The notes beneath the pieces were generated by a model. The model did no database searches, was not told the DNA's origin, and was given only the letters and a program-made list of their open reading frames with translations. Of a stretch of DNA of 64,000 bases, positions 35,413 to 43,604 are shown one piece after another (within the stretch, counting starts at the first letter, position 1; each line of letters opens with the position of its first letter). This stretch comes from Flaviaestuariibacter flavus (lineage in GTDB: Bacteria > Bacteroidota > Bacteroidia > Chitinophagales > Chitinophagaceae), in NCBI RefSeq assembly GCF_004337505.1, contig NZ_SJZI01000008.1, forward strand, positions 358,767 to 422,766. Reading direction: 5' to 3'. A program made the translations under genes and the position numbers.

Positions 35413-36476
35413 GAAGACTGACCTGGATACGGCCCAACCGCACCGAATGGTGGTCTTTCCTGATCGCCATGCCCTTCATATCAATCCTGCTCAACAACCT
35501 CCTGTTTCGCGGACGGCTTTTCACCGACACGAGGGTCTGGATATATTCCGTACCCCTCCTTTACGCCACCGGCGCCCTCACCTGGTATGTAGAAATACTG
35601 GTAATGCACTGGCTACGCAGGCGCTATGCGCAGGTAAGCCAGACAACGCGTCGCCTGCTGCTGCTGTCGGCGGCCCATATCATCATCACGATTGCCACCT
35701 ATTCGGCTGTCTTTTACGGTTATGACTTCTTCGGCTTCCTGGGCTACCGCCTTGTGCCGGCCAACTACTACTTTGCGCTCGTGCTCGGCCTCGCCCTTAT
35801 GCTGATGTCGACCTCGCTGTGGGAGTCGGACCACTTCTTCGTACAGATGAAGCAGATCCTCGAAGAAAAAAAGCGGCTGCAGCAGCTCAACGTGCAGCAG
35901 GAATTCCAGACGCTCAAGAGCCAGGTGAACCCGCATTTTCTCTTTAACTGCTTCAACACCCTGTCGTCGCTCATCTCCGAAGACGAACGCCAGGCCGAGA
36001 TCTTTCTCAACGAGCTGAGCAAAGTGTACCGCTACCTGCTGCGCAACAACCAGGACAGCCTCAGTACGGTGAGCACCGAGCTCAAGTTCATCGAATCCTA
36101 TTTCCGCCTGCTCCAGACGCGCCACGGCAATACCGTACAATTACGGGTCGACGTTGACCGGAAGTACGAGCCCTACCTGATGCCTTCCCTCAGCCTCCAG
36201 CTGCTGGTGGAAAACGCGGTAAAGCACAATATCCACTCCCGCGCGCAGCCCCTGGTGATCGACATCTTCACCACCGCCGGCAACAAGCTCGTGGTGAGCA
36301 ACAACCTGCAGCGACGCAACGTGCAGAAGTTCTCCAGCAAGATCGGGCTGCGTAACATCGAGCACAAGTATGCCCTCATCGGGCAGCAGGGCTTCCACAT
36401 CCTTGAAGACAGCAAGAACTTTTGCGTGGTGCTGCCGCTGATCTGGAGCAAAAACCTCAAACCCACATTTATTTAA
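35409..36476 (+). CDS. LytS-type sensor histidine kinase, intact motifs
   Basis: 355 aa, a paralogue of the previous gene (shared QVNPHFLFN, LSKVYRYLLRNN). Four N-terminal hydrophobic segments (about 16-34, 45-67, 83-103, 118-135), then the phospho-acceptor His176 in SQVNPHFLFN, an intact N-box LLVENAVKHN (266-274) and a G-box KIGLRNI (311-317). It should autophosphorylate and pass phosphate to the regulator encoded 24 bp downstream. A heterodimer with the degraded neighbour is plausible. Signal unknown; with few periplasmic residues it may sense membrane state. Confidence 0.92.
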   Translation: MRRLTWIRPNRTEWWSFLIAMPFISILLNNLLFRGRLFTDTRVWIYSVPLLYATGALTWYVEILVMHWLRRRYAQVSQTTRRLLLLSAAHIIITIATYSAVFYGYDFFGFLGYRLVPANYYFALVLGLALMLMSTSLWESDHFFVQMKQILEEKKRLQQLNVQQEFQTLKSQVNPHFLFNCFNTLSSLISEDERQAEIFLNELSKVYRYLLRNNQDSLSTVSTELKFIESYFRLLQTRHGNTVQLRVDVDRKYEPYLMPSLSLQLLVENAVKHNIHSRAQPLVIDIFTTAGNKLVVSNNLQRRNVQKFSSKIGLRNIEHKYALIGQQGFHILEDSKNFCVVLPLIWSKNLKPTFI

Positions 36477-36499
36477 ACACCTCACTAAAACGAAAGCTC

Positions 36500-37282
36500 A
36501 TGAACATCCTGATTGTCGAAGACGAAGAACTCGCCATCAAGAAACTGAAAAAAACCCTGGCCGCCGTAGATGAAAATGCGGTGGTGGTGGGCGAATCAGA
36601 CAGCATCAAGGGCACCGTGTCCTGGCTGGAGCAAAACCCCACGCCCGATCTTATCCTCATGGACATCGAGCTCGCCGACGGGCAAAGCTTCGAGATCTTC
36701 AACCAGGCCCGGGTAACGAGCCCCGTGATCTTCGTAACGTCGTACGACGAATACGCGCTGAAGGCATTCAAGGTAAACAGCATCGACTACCTGTTGAAGC
36801 CGGTGCAGAAAGAAGACCTTCAGCAGGCGCTGGAGAAATTTCACGCCATGCGCAATATGTATAAAGAAGAAGCGGCCCAGAGCACCAAGCTGACCGTGGA
36901 AGATATCGTGCGCGAACTCCAGCAAAAGCTGCAGACAAAGGAATACCGCAAGCGCTTCCTGGTGAAGCTCGGGCAAAAGCTCGTTTCGATCGAGGTGGAC
37001 GAGATCGCTTATTTCTTCAGCGACGGCAGGCTCAACTTCTTCAAGACCTACGACAACCGCAAGTTTGTGGTAGACTATACGATGGACGAGCTCTGCGAGA
37101 TGCTCCGTCCCGACTCCTTCTTCCGCATCAGCCGCTCCTTCCTGGTCAGCGTCAGCAGCGTGCACCAGATCCACGATTATTTCGGCAACCGCCTCCTGCT
37201 CGAACTCAAACCCGAGATCGACAAGGAAGCCGTGGTGTCGCGCGAGAAGGTATCGGAATTCAAGAACTGGTTAGGGAAATAA
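36500..37282 (+). CDS. LytTR family response regulator
   Basis: 260 aa from ATG 36500 (MNILIVEDEELAIKKLKK). The receiver domain has acidic residues EDE (7-9), phosphorylation site Asp55 in LILMDIELADG, switch Thr in VTSYDEYALKAFKV and Lys in LLKPVQKED. The C-terminal LytTR DNA-binding domain (about 155-260) has SDGRLNFFKTYDNRKFVVDY and FFRISRSFLVSVSSVHQI. It is the only response regulator in this cluster of three sensors. Target genes unknown. It ends 55 bp before a symmetric terminator shared with the convergent sensor. Confidence 0.94.
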   Translation: MNILIVEDEELAIKKLKKTLAAVDENAVVVGESDSIKGTVSWLEQNPTPDLILMDIELADGQSFEIFNQARVTSPVIFVTSYDEYALKAFKVNSIDYLLKPVQKEDLQQALEKFHAMRNMYKEEAAQSTKLTVEDIVRELQQKLQTKEYRKRFLVKLGQKLVSIEVDEIAYFFSDGRLNFFKTYDNRKFVVDYTMDELCEMLRPDSFFRISRSFLVSVSSVHQIHDYFGNRLLLELKPEIDKEAVVSREKVSEFKNWLGK

Positions 37283-37285
37283 ATC

Positions 37286-37424
37286 TGAAGATATCCGATG
37301 TCTGATTTGTTTGCAGATGTTCAGATCCCACGATTTAAAAAGGACCGCATGCGGTCCTTTTTTATTTCAACAAATATTCTGATCATCAAACAAATCAGAA
37401 ATCGGAGATCGGAGATCGAAAAAT
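37286..37424. repeat. Intergenic inverted short-word repeat (TCTGATTTGTTTG / GGAGATC type)
   Basis: TCTGATTTGTTTG near 37300 is mirrored by CAAACAAATCAGA near 37388-37400, with further words (CCGAT, GATGTTCAG) partly paired. The right side carries a tandem GGAGATCGGAGATC. The arms flank the palindromic terminator at 37337-37362. Confidence 0.6.
37337..37362. terminator. Perfect 26-bp palindromic bidirectional terminator
   Basis: AAAAAGGACCGCA (37337-37349) and TGCGGTCCTTTTT (37350-37362) form a perfect palindrome ending in T-runs on both strands. It separates the LytTR regulator (plus) from the propeller sensor (minus), both of which end here. Confidence 0.9.
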
Positions 37425-40400
37425 CTACAGTCCTACCCGCAGCACTATGGACAGGTTGCTGTGATCGGTGGTCATTTCCAGCAGGCCGTTCATATTCTGC
37501 ACACGTGCACCGATCGATTCGCGGTAGCGGTTTCCGAATTCGGGCACCTCCTCTTCGCAGGAGGTAATGATTTCGAGTAGCAGCATGTCTCCTTTCAGCT
37601 TCAGGTTGATGAACACCTGGTCGCAGATGACATGGGCCAGCAGGAATTGCAGCGATTCTTTATAGAAGAAGAACAGCTCATGGCGCAGCACCATCCGCAG
37701 GGCAAGCCGCTCCACTTTCCGGTCGACGATCAGGTCAATATCCATGGTATGGTTGCTCTTGATGCCGTCGGTAAACTCCCGGATGCGCATCAGTGTCTGG
37801 TGCATGCTGTCGTTGGCCGGGTCGATGCTCCAGAGCACATCGTCCATGGCTTCCATCATACCGCGGCTCTTGTGGCTGATCTGGTCGATAAAATCTTTCG
37901 ACTGCTCGATGTCGGCGCCAGCACGGATCTTGGCGATCTCGCTCAGCACGTGGATGTCGCTCAAGGTCGTTTCCACTTCCTGGTGCAGGTTGCCCGCGAT
38001 CTGGGTACGCACCTGTTGCAGCGAATGCAGGCGGCGCAGGCGTTCCTGGTCGATCAGGTAAAGGCCGAAGGCGCCGATCAGGATCATCAGTGCATAGAAC
38101 CACCATGTTTGCCACAGCGGCGGCCGCACGGTGATCGGTATAGAAAAGGCCGCATCGCTGGTAAGGCCATCGGCATTCTCACTGCGCACCTGGAAGGTAT
38201 AGTGGCCGGGCGGCAGGTAATTATACGACACGCGGAAGTCGTTCTCCATGTGCATCCAGCCCTTGTCCAGCTCCTCGAGACGATAGAAGTAGTGCAGCTT
38301 TTTCTGCGGCGTGAACGTCAGCCCGCTGAATTCGAAGGAGAGCGCGTTGCGGTCGTAGCGCAGCTCCAGCCGGCCCGAGCGGCGGAGCGAGTCCATATTG
38401 AGCGACACGCCCTGAAGCGTGATCGCCGTGATCTGCGGCGGCTGGGGCGGCGTTGTTTGCTGGAAGCGACGCGGGTCGAAATGCAGGATGTTGTGATCGG
38501 TGAAAAACAGGAGCTTGCCATTGGAAAGCAGCTCCACGCCGGTCTTTGCAAAGTTATCGTACACCATCCCGTCGCGGCGGTCGTAGAAAACCGCTGTACG
38601 CTTATTCAGGTTGAGGCGGCACAGCCCGTTTGCCAGCCCGACCCAGAAAATACCGCTGTAGTCCTTTTGGATGGAGATGGCATTGTCGGCCGGCAGACCG
38701 TCGGCCGAAGAAAAGAACGTGATCTTCCCGGTATGCGTATTCAGGATGTTGATGCAACCCGCTGTAATGAGCATGGTGCTGTCGTCGAGGTGCGACATGT
38801 CGGTCACCTGGTTATTGAACAGGCGGTAGCCTTCCGGACCCGTCGCCGTCCACGACTGCACCAGTTTGCCCGTATTGGCATTCAGCTGGTAAAGACCGCC
38901 TTCCCAGGTACCGATCCACATATAACCCAGCTTGTCGCGGTGGAGCTTCATGACCATACCCGCTTTCAACACTTCTTCATAGCCCTTCGAAGGATCGTTT
39001 TTGGCCTTGGCAATATCCCATTTAAGCACGCGCCCGTCCTGCAGGCCGAGCCAGATATTTCCAACGAGGTCGGAAACTACCTGCCGCACCGTGCGCTCGC
39101 GGAGCACAGTCGGGTTGAAAACGCGCGTCGCTTTCGTCCGCGGATCATACACCACGATGCGCCCGGGCTGCAGACCCATCCACACCTGCCCGGTGCCCTT
39201 GTTGACTGCGATATCCCAGTAGGAAGGGAAATTCAATGCCCTGAGACTCGGCGGAAGCGGCAGCGGGTTGAAATCCTTGTCATAATAAAAAAGGCCGCTG
39301 CCCCAGGTGCCGATAAAAAAGCTGCTGTCGGCCATCTGGCAGACGGTCTGCACCGGCGCCTCCGCCGGCTTTCCGCCGGGGCGCATCAGGTTGTAGGAGT
39401 TGAATAGCTGCCCGTCGGGATTGAAAAGGAAGATGCCGTTATCGGTGGCGAGCCACACGTTGCGCTCGCGGTCTTCATAGGCATGATAGAGCTGGTCGAA
39501 GCGGATGCTGCCGTCGTTGGCCGTCTCGCGCGATACCAGGATGAAGGGGTGGTTCCGGGTTGTCCATTCGGCCAGGATCGGGTTGCCGTGCACCCAGGTG
39601 CGGCCGGAGCGTTGTTCGAGAAAGCCGGTCGGCTCATGGTAGCCGATACCGAGCTCCTTTGTGAGGTTCCATAATTCTTTCCGGTCGTTGCGCTTGTCGA
39701 TACGCACAAACGATGGCGTGCTTGTAGCTGCCCCCCAGGACCAGTAATAAACATACCGCGCGGAAACGTATACCTGGTATACGTTGGCTTCGGTTATAAA
39801 GGAGCTGATCCGCGCGTTGACCGGCATGTGTCCGCGCATTGCCAGCTGCTTCGTCGAGGGGTCGTAGCGTACAAGCCCCGTATCGCCGCAGATCCAGTAG
39901 CAACGCTCGGTGGCGTCCCACTGCACCTGGGCGGCGCCCCTGGCCCCGGCGGCCGAAAGTGGTAGCTCATTGGTAGCGCGAAAAGTGTTGGTGGCGGCGT
40001 CATAGCGGTACAGCGGGCCGAAGTCGTCTTTGAGGAACAGCGCTCCTCCTTCTCCCTCAAACAGGTATTTGCCAACGTAAGTGAAGGTTCGCTGCGCGGG
40101 CAGCACGCGGGCTTCGCGGTATTCAAAGCGACGCGTATCGAAGCGCGCCACCCGGTTGTTGGTAGCGAGCAGCCAGATATTTCCTTTCTGATCGGCCCAC
40201 ACGCTTTGTACCCGGTCGAGCGCCCCATCTGAAGCATCGTGCGGCATCGGCCTCACGGTCTGAAAGCGGTTGCCGTCGTAGCGCTGCAAACCGTTGTGGG
40301 TTGCCAGCCAGATAAAACCGTCGCTGTCCTGCGCGATATTGTTGATGAAGTTGGATGCCAATCCCTGCGCTGTGGTAAAATGCTGGAATGCATACTGTCG

Positions 40401-40466
40401 GGTTTGCTGCGCACGGGCAGGCAGCAGGAAGCCGATGAACAGGATCAGGGTCAGGAAGCGGCGCAA
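37425..40466 (-). CDS. Large propeller sensor (Reg_prop/Y_Y_Y) with degraded kinase domain
   Basis: 1013 aa. Signal peptide (MRRFLTLILFIGFLLPARA), then two-component propeller blades (about 20-680; FINNIAQDSDGFIWLATHNG, MWIGTWEGGLYQLN), a Y_Y_Y domain (about 690-785; HYFYRLEELDKGWM), a membrane helix (about 790-810), and a HisKA_3-like helix with a possible phospho-acceptor His (IAGNLHQEVETTLSD, about 820-835). The ATPase end looks broken: the expected EALxNAxKH is YKESLQFLLAHV and no GLxxM loop is seen. There is no response-regulator or helix-turn-helix fusion. It may be a signal-binding subunit that acts through the facing LytS/LytTR genes, which is inference; a divergent ATPase fold is the alternative. 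Confidence 0.85.
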   Translation of the reverse strand: MRRFLTLILFIGFLLPARAQQTRQYAFQHFTTAQGLASNFINNIAQDSDGFIWLATHNGLQRYDGNRFQTVRPMPHDASDGALDRVQSVWADQKGNIWLLATNNRVARFDTRRFEYREARVLPAQRTFTYVGKYLFEGEGGALFLKDDFGPLYRYDAATNTFRATNELPLSAAGARGAAQVQWDATERCYWICGDTGLVRYDPSTKQLAMRGHMPVNARISSFITEANVYQVYVSARYVYYWSWGAATSTPSFVRIDKRNDRKELWNLTKELGIGYHEPTGFLEQRSGRTWVHGNPILAEWTTRNHPFILVSRETANDGSIRFDQLYHAYEDRERNVWLATDNGIFLFNPDGQLFNSYNLMRPGGKPAEAPVQTVCQMADSSFFIGTWGSGLFYYDKDFNPLPLPPSLRALNFPSYWDIAVNKGTGQVWMGLQPGRIVVYDPRTKATRVFNPTVLRERTVRQVVSDLVGNIWLGLQDGRVLKWDIAKAKNDPSKGYEEVLKAGMVMKLHRDKLGYMWIGTWEGGLYQLNANTGKLVQSWTATGPEGYRLFNNQVTDMSHLDDSTMLITAGCINILNTHTGKITFFSSADGLPADNAISIQKDYSGIFWVGLANGLCRLNLNKRTAVFYDRRDGMVYDNFAKTGVELLSNGKLLFFTDHNILHFDPRRFQQTTPPQPPQITAITLQGVSLNMDSLRRSGRLELRYDRNALSFEFSGLTFTPQKKLHYFYRLEELDKGWMHMENDFRVSYNYLPPGHYTFQVRSENADGLTSDAAFSIPITVRPPLWQTWWFYALMILIGAFGLYLIDQERLRRLHSLQQVRTQIAGNLHQEVETTLSDIHVLSEIAKIRAGADIEQSKDFIDQISHKSRGMMEAMDDVLWSIDPANDSMHQTLMRIREFTDGIKSNHTMDIDLIVDRKVERLALRMVLRHELFFFYKESLQFLLAHVICDQVFINLKLKGDMLLLEIITSCEEEVPEFGNRYRESIGARVQNMNGLLEMTTDHSNLSIVLRVGL

Positions 40467-40770
40467 GGCAGTGTTGATTTTGGTATTTCAAAGTTACGCG
40501 GCCCGGAGGAAACGGAACGCCAAATGAACGCCGCCCGCGACAGTTCATGACGCTGCTTTCCCAATTCATCGGCGAAACTCCGTATAAACACGCTGAAAGC
40601 CGCTTCCGGAGCGGCATACAGCCCATTCCGCATTTTACCCGGTTCATGCGGGAGCGGCTTGACAAGGGCGGTCGGGCAACGCATTTTTGTGAAACGAAAC
40701 CAAGCCAGGATAACCGAAAGAACACCACCTGAATCCAATATCCTGGGATAACCAAATCAATAATTAACCT
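40467..40770. other. Divergent intergenic region; no gene seen
   Basis: About 300 bp between the leftward propeller sensor and the rightward hemerythrin gene. It contains the sensor promoter described separately. A frame at 40547-40732 (plus) has no recognisable content. Confidence 0.5.
40489..40524 (-). promoter_or_regulatory. Candidate promoter of the propeller sensor
   Basis: On the minus strand TTTG (40524-40521) is followed 24 bp later by TAACTTTG (40496-40489), matching the Bacteroidota -33 and -7 elements. The start codon is 23 bp beyond the -7 box. Confidence 0.6.
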
Positions 40771-41451
40771 ATGCAACGCTTCAACATTTTCCTCCTTATC
40801 CACAAAGGGCTTCGCCACCTGCTGTTCGAAACCGCCACCCTGCTTCAACAAACCGATTTCGCAAACGAGGCCGAGGCGGAAGCCGCCCTCGACCGCGTGC
40901 GCGAAACCCTGCTGCTTTTTGAAGAGCACGCCCGCCACGAAGACCACCATGTGTTACCGGCCGTTGCCACCTATGAGCCTTCCGTTTCCGACCGCTTCGC
41001 ACAGGAGCACGTGACCGACCACCTGCTTGGCCAGGAGCTGACCGCATCGGTAGAGACCTTTTTCCTTGCTCCCGACGCAGTTGCCCGCCGCGAGCGCGGC
41101 GATGCGCTCCGGATCGCGTTCAATGCCTTCCTCGTTTTCAACCTGCAGCATATGGCCAAAGAAGAAAGCCTGCTCAACGAGTTGCTCTGGCGTTACTACG
41201 ACGATAGCGAACTGCAGACCCTCAATGCCCGGATCGTGCAGAGCGTACAGCCCTGGATCGCCGACCTGGCCGCACACTGGATGCTGCTGGGCAATACAGT
41301 GCCCGACTGTTCCGCCTGGATGAAGGGTGTGGCCGCGGCAGCACCGCTCGTTGTTTATGACAGCCTGCTTCAAAAAGCGGCAGCAGTGCTTCCAGCCCAG
41401 CGGTGGCTCCGGTTACGCGAACGCCTCGAAAACACACCTACCTTTATATGA
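40771..41451 (+). CDS. Hemerythrin-like (HHE) domain protein
   Basis: 226 aa, cytoplasmic by appearance. Spaced His/Glu residues fit the HHE metal-binding bundle: LIHKGLRHLLFE (His near 11 and 16), FEEHARHEDHHVLP (about 50-63), FAQEHVTDHLLG, and NLQHMAKEESLLN. The domain occupies roughly residues 8-150; the C-terminal 75 residues are less clear. Such proteins bind a di-iron centre and may sense or store oxygen, nitric oxide or iron; the use here is unknown. It is followed at 27 bp by a cytochrome lipoprotein gene and may share its transcript. Confidence 0.8.
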   Translation: MQRFNIFLLIHKGLRHLLFETATLLQQTDFANEAEAEAALDRVRETLLLFEEHARHEDHHVLPAVATYEPSVSDRFAQEHVTDHLLGQELTASVETFFLAPDAVARRERGDALRIAFNAFLVFNLQHMAKEESLLNELLWRYYDDSELQTLNARIVQSVQPWIADLAAHWMLLGNTVPDCSAWMKGVAAAAPLVVYDSLLQKAAAVLPAQRWLRLRERLENTPTFI

Positions 41452-41465
41452 GTATTTTTACTCAT
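41448..41465 (+). promoter_or_regulatory. Stem-loop between hemerythrin and cytochrome genes
   Basis: ATGAGTA (41448-41454), loop TTTT, TACTCAT (41459-41465): a perfect 7-bp stem that includes the hemerythrin stop codon and lies 12 bp before the cytochrome ATG. There is no T-run after it, so it is more likely a processing or stability element than a terminator. Confidence 0.55.
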
Positions 41466-41477
41466 AAATCAACTGTT

Positions 41478-42095
41478 ATGAAAAAAACCATTGTGGCGCT
41501 CGGCGCCGTCTTGCTGGTCTGCGTATCGGCCATGGTAGCCTGTAACGGCGCCACTTCTTCTTCAGAAAAAAACGAGGGTATGAATAATGCTACCGGAACA
41601 AAGATGGTCGACGAAGCCGGCCGCATTGCCCGTGGCCGCTACCTCGTAACCATCATGGGTTGCAACGATTGCCACTCACCGAAAAAGATGACGCCACAAG
41701 GCCCGGTTCCTGATTCGACGCGCCTGCTTTCGGGACACCCCGCCGGCATGCCGATTGGCGCCATCGATGCCAAGGCATCAAAAGACTGGTTGCTGTTTCA
41801 CCCGAACCTCACGGCTTTTGCAGGCCCCTGGGGCGTATCCTATGCTGCCAACCTGACTTCAAGTGAAACCGGGATCGGCAACTGGACCGAAGAGCAATTT
41901 TTCCGTGCCCTCCGGGAAGGCAAATACAAGGGCCTGGCAAACAGCCGCAGCCTCCTGCCACCGATGCCCTGGCAGAATTTCCGCAACGCAACCGATGATG
42001 ACCTGAGCGCCATCTTCGCCTACCTCAAATCAACGCCGCCGGTCGACAACGTAGTTCCGGCCTGGGCGCCGCCGGCAGGAGCGCCGCAGCAATAA
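41478..42095 (+). CDS. One-haem cytochrome c-like lipoprotein
   Basis: 205 aa from ATG 41478. Signal sequence MKKTIVALGAVLLVCVSAMV with a lipobox-like AMVAC, so probably a lipoprotein. A single haem-attachment motif CNDCH lies in MGCNDCHSPKKMTPQGPVPD. WTEEQFFRALREGKYKG and LLPPMPWQNFRNATDDDL resemble the distal part of cytochromes linked to alcohol or aldehyde dehydrogenases and the axial Met region. Related proteins often have more haems; here only one is present. It is 21 bp before a glycosyltransferase gene. Electron partner unknown. Confidence 0.88.
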   Translation: MKKTIVALGAVLLVCVSAMVACNGATSSSEKNEGMNNATGTKMVDEAGRIARGRYLVTIMGCNDCHSPKKMTPQGPVPDSTRLLSGHPAGMPIGAIDAKASKDWLLFHPNLTAFAGPWGVSYAANLTSSETGIGNWTEEQFFRALREGKYKGLANSRSLLPPMPWQNFRNATDDDLSAIFAYLKSTPPVDNVVPAWAPPAGAPQQ

Positions 42096-42116
42096 GAACC
42101 CACTCAAAACCATACG

Positions 42117-43481
42117 ATGCAACTTCCAAAATCACTTCAGACACTGAAGCCGGGAACCCGTGTGCTCTTTGCATGCGTTCCGCTCGACGGACACTTCAAT
42201 CCGCTCACCGGTCTTGCCAGATACCTGGCCGAGCAGGGCTGTGATGTGCGCTGGTACACATCGGTGCACTACCGCCCAAAAACCGAAGCGCTGGGGCAGC
42301 AGCACTATCCGTTCGTCAAAGCGATGGATGTTCATGGCGACATCGATGCGCTCTTTCCCGAACGCAGCCGTCATCGCTCACAGGTAGCCAAGCTGGTGTT
42401 CGACCTGGTGGAAGTCTTCATTCTCCGTTCGCCGGAATATTTCGAAGACCTCAAAGCGATCCATTCGGAGTTCCCGTTTGAGGCTATGGTTTGCGATATC
42501 GCATTCGGCGGCTCCCTGTTTGTGACCGATAAGATGAGGATCCCCGTCTTTGCGATGGGCATTCTTCCGCTTACCGCCACCTCCCGCGACCTGCCTCCCG
42601 CGGGCCTTGGCATGACTCCTTCATCGGGTTTCCGGGGGCGCCGCCGCCAGGACCTCCTGCGCTTTGTTGCCGACCGCGTGTTATTTGCACGGCCCAACCG
42701 GGTACTGCGCCGGCTCCTGCGGGAGCACCGCATCGAGGCATCGGGAACCAATATTTTCGATATCATCACCCGCAAAGCCACCCGGGTGCTTCAGAGCGGA
42801 GTACCCGGCTTTGAATACAAGCGCAGTGACCTTGGCAGCAATATCCGATTCGTAGGCGCACTGCTCCCCCATCGCAAACCGGCGTCTGCTGAAAACTGGT
42901 ACGACCCGCGCCTGGACCGCTTCGACACGGTGATCGTGGTAACGCAGGGAACGGTGGAGAAAGACGCAGAGAAGCTGCTGGTGCCCACGCTCGAGGCTTT
43001 TCGCGGCAGTGATACCCTGGTGGTATGCACCACCGGCGGCAGCCAGACGGATGCGCTCCGTGCCCGCTTCCCGGAGGAAAATATCATCATCGAGGATTTC
43101 ATTCCTTTCGATGACATCATGCCTTATGCAGATGCCTACGTCACCAATGGCGGCTACGGCGGCACCATGATCGCGATCGAACACCAGCTCCCGCTTATTG
43201 CGGCAGGGTTGCACGAAGGCAAAAACGAGATCAATGCCCGCGTGGGCTACTTCGGAATCGGCATCGACCTGAAGACGGAAAAGCCGAAGCCCGGCGCCAT
43301 CCGCGAGGCGGTGGACCGCGTGCTGCATAATCCCGGTTACCCGGCCAGGGTACGCCGTCTTTCGGGCGAATTTGGACGCTACCCGACTTTTTCGCTTTGC
43401 GCCCATTATATGGCCGAGCTGCTGGGAGCAGGAGTCAAAGAATCGCAACTACCGGCACTTGCGCAGGAAGAAGAGCGATAA
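42117..43481 (+). CDS. GT1 family glycosyltransferase (MGT-like)
   Basis: 454 aa. It has the GT-B layout: N-terminal acceptor half beginning RVLFACVPLDGHFNPLTGLA (residues about 15-34), and C-terminal sugar-nucleotide half with VVTQGTVEKDAEKL, EDFIPFDDIMPYADAYV and TNGGYGGTMIAIEHQLPLI, the last being the donor-binding loop. It resembles macrolide- or sterol-type UDP-sugar transferases acting on small hydrophobic acceptors. The natural acceptor is unknown. It is the last gene of a three-gene run with the hemerythrin and the cytochrome and is followed by two terminators. Confidence 0.9.
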   Translation: MQLPKSLQTLKPGTRVLFACVPLDGHFNPLTGLARYLAEQGCDVRWYTSVHYRPKTEALGQQHYPFVKAMDVHGDIDALFPERSRHRSQVAKLVFDLVEVFILRSPEYFEDLKAIHSEFPFEAMVCDIAFGGSLFVTDKMRIPVFAMGILPLTATSRDLPPAGLGMTPSSGFRGRRRQDLLRFVADRVLFARPNRVLRRLLREHRIEASGTNIFDIITRKATRVLQSGVPGFEYKRSDLGSNIRFVGALLPHRKPASAENWYDPRLDRFDTVIVVTQGTVEKDAEKLLVPTLEAFRGSDTLVVCTTGGSQTDALRARFPEENIIIEDFIPFDDIMPYADAYVTNGGYGGTMIAIEHQLPLIAAGLHEGKNEINARVGYFGIGIDLKTEKPKPGAIREAVDRVLHNPGYPARVRRLSGEFGRYPTFSLCAHYMAELLGAGVKESQLPALAQEEER

Positions 43482-43519
43482 TCAATCAAAAGTTTTCGGA
43501 TCATAAGCAGATACGTCGA

Positions 43520-43544
43520 GGCGTCCTTTCCAGGATGCCTTTTT
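43520..43544 (+). terminator. Terminator of the glycosyltransferase gene
   Basis: GGCGTCCT (43520-43527), loop TTCC, AGGATGCC (43532-43539), followed by T5; the stem has one G-T wobble. It lies 39 bp past the stop. Confidence 0.75.
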
Positions 43545-43554
43545 CGTACCGACA

Positions 43555-43584
43555 AAAAGGCCCCGTATTTCTACGGGGCCTTTT
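43555..43584. terminator. Bidirectional terminator between convergent genes
   Basis: AAAAGGCCCCGTA (43555-43567), loop TTTC, TACGGGGCCTTTT (43572-43584): a 13-bp stem flanked by A- and T-runs. It lies about 20 bp past the end of the leftward giant gene and behind the glycosyltransferase's own terminator. Confidence 0.88.
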
Positions 43585-43604
43585 CTTAACAGTAATTCTA
43601 CGGT

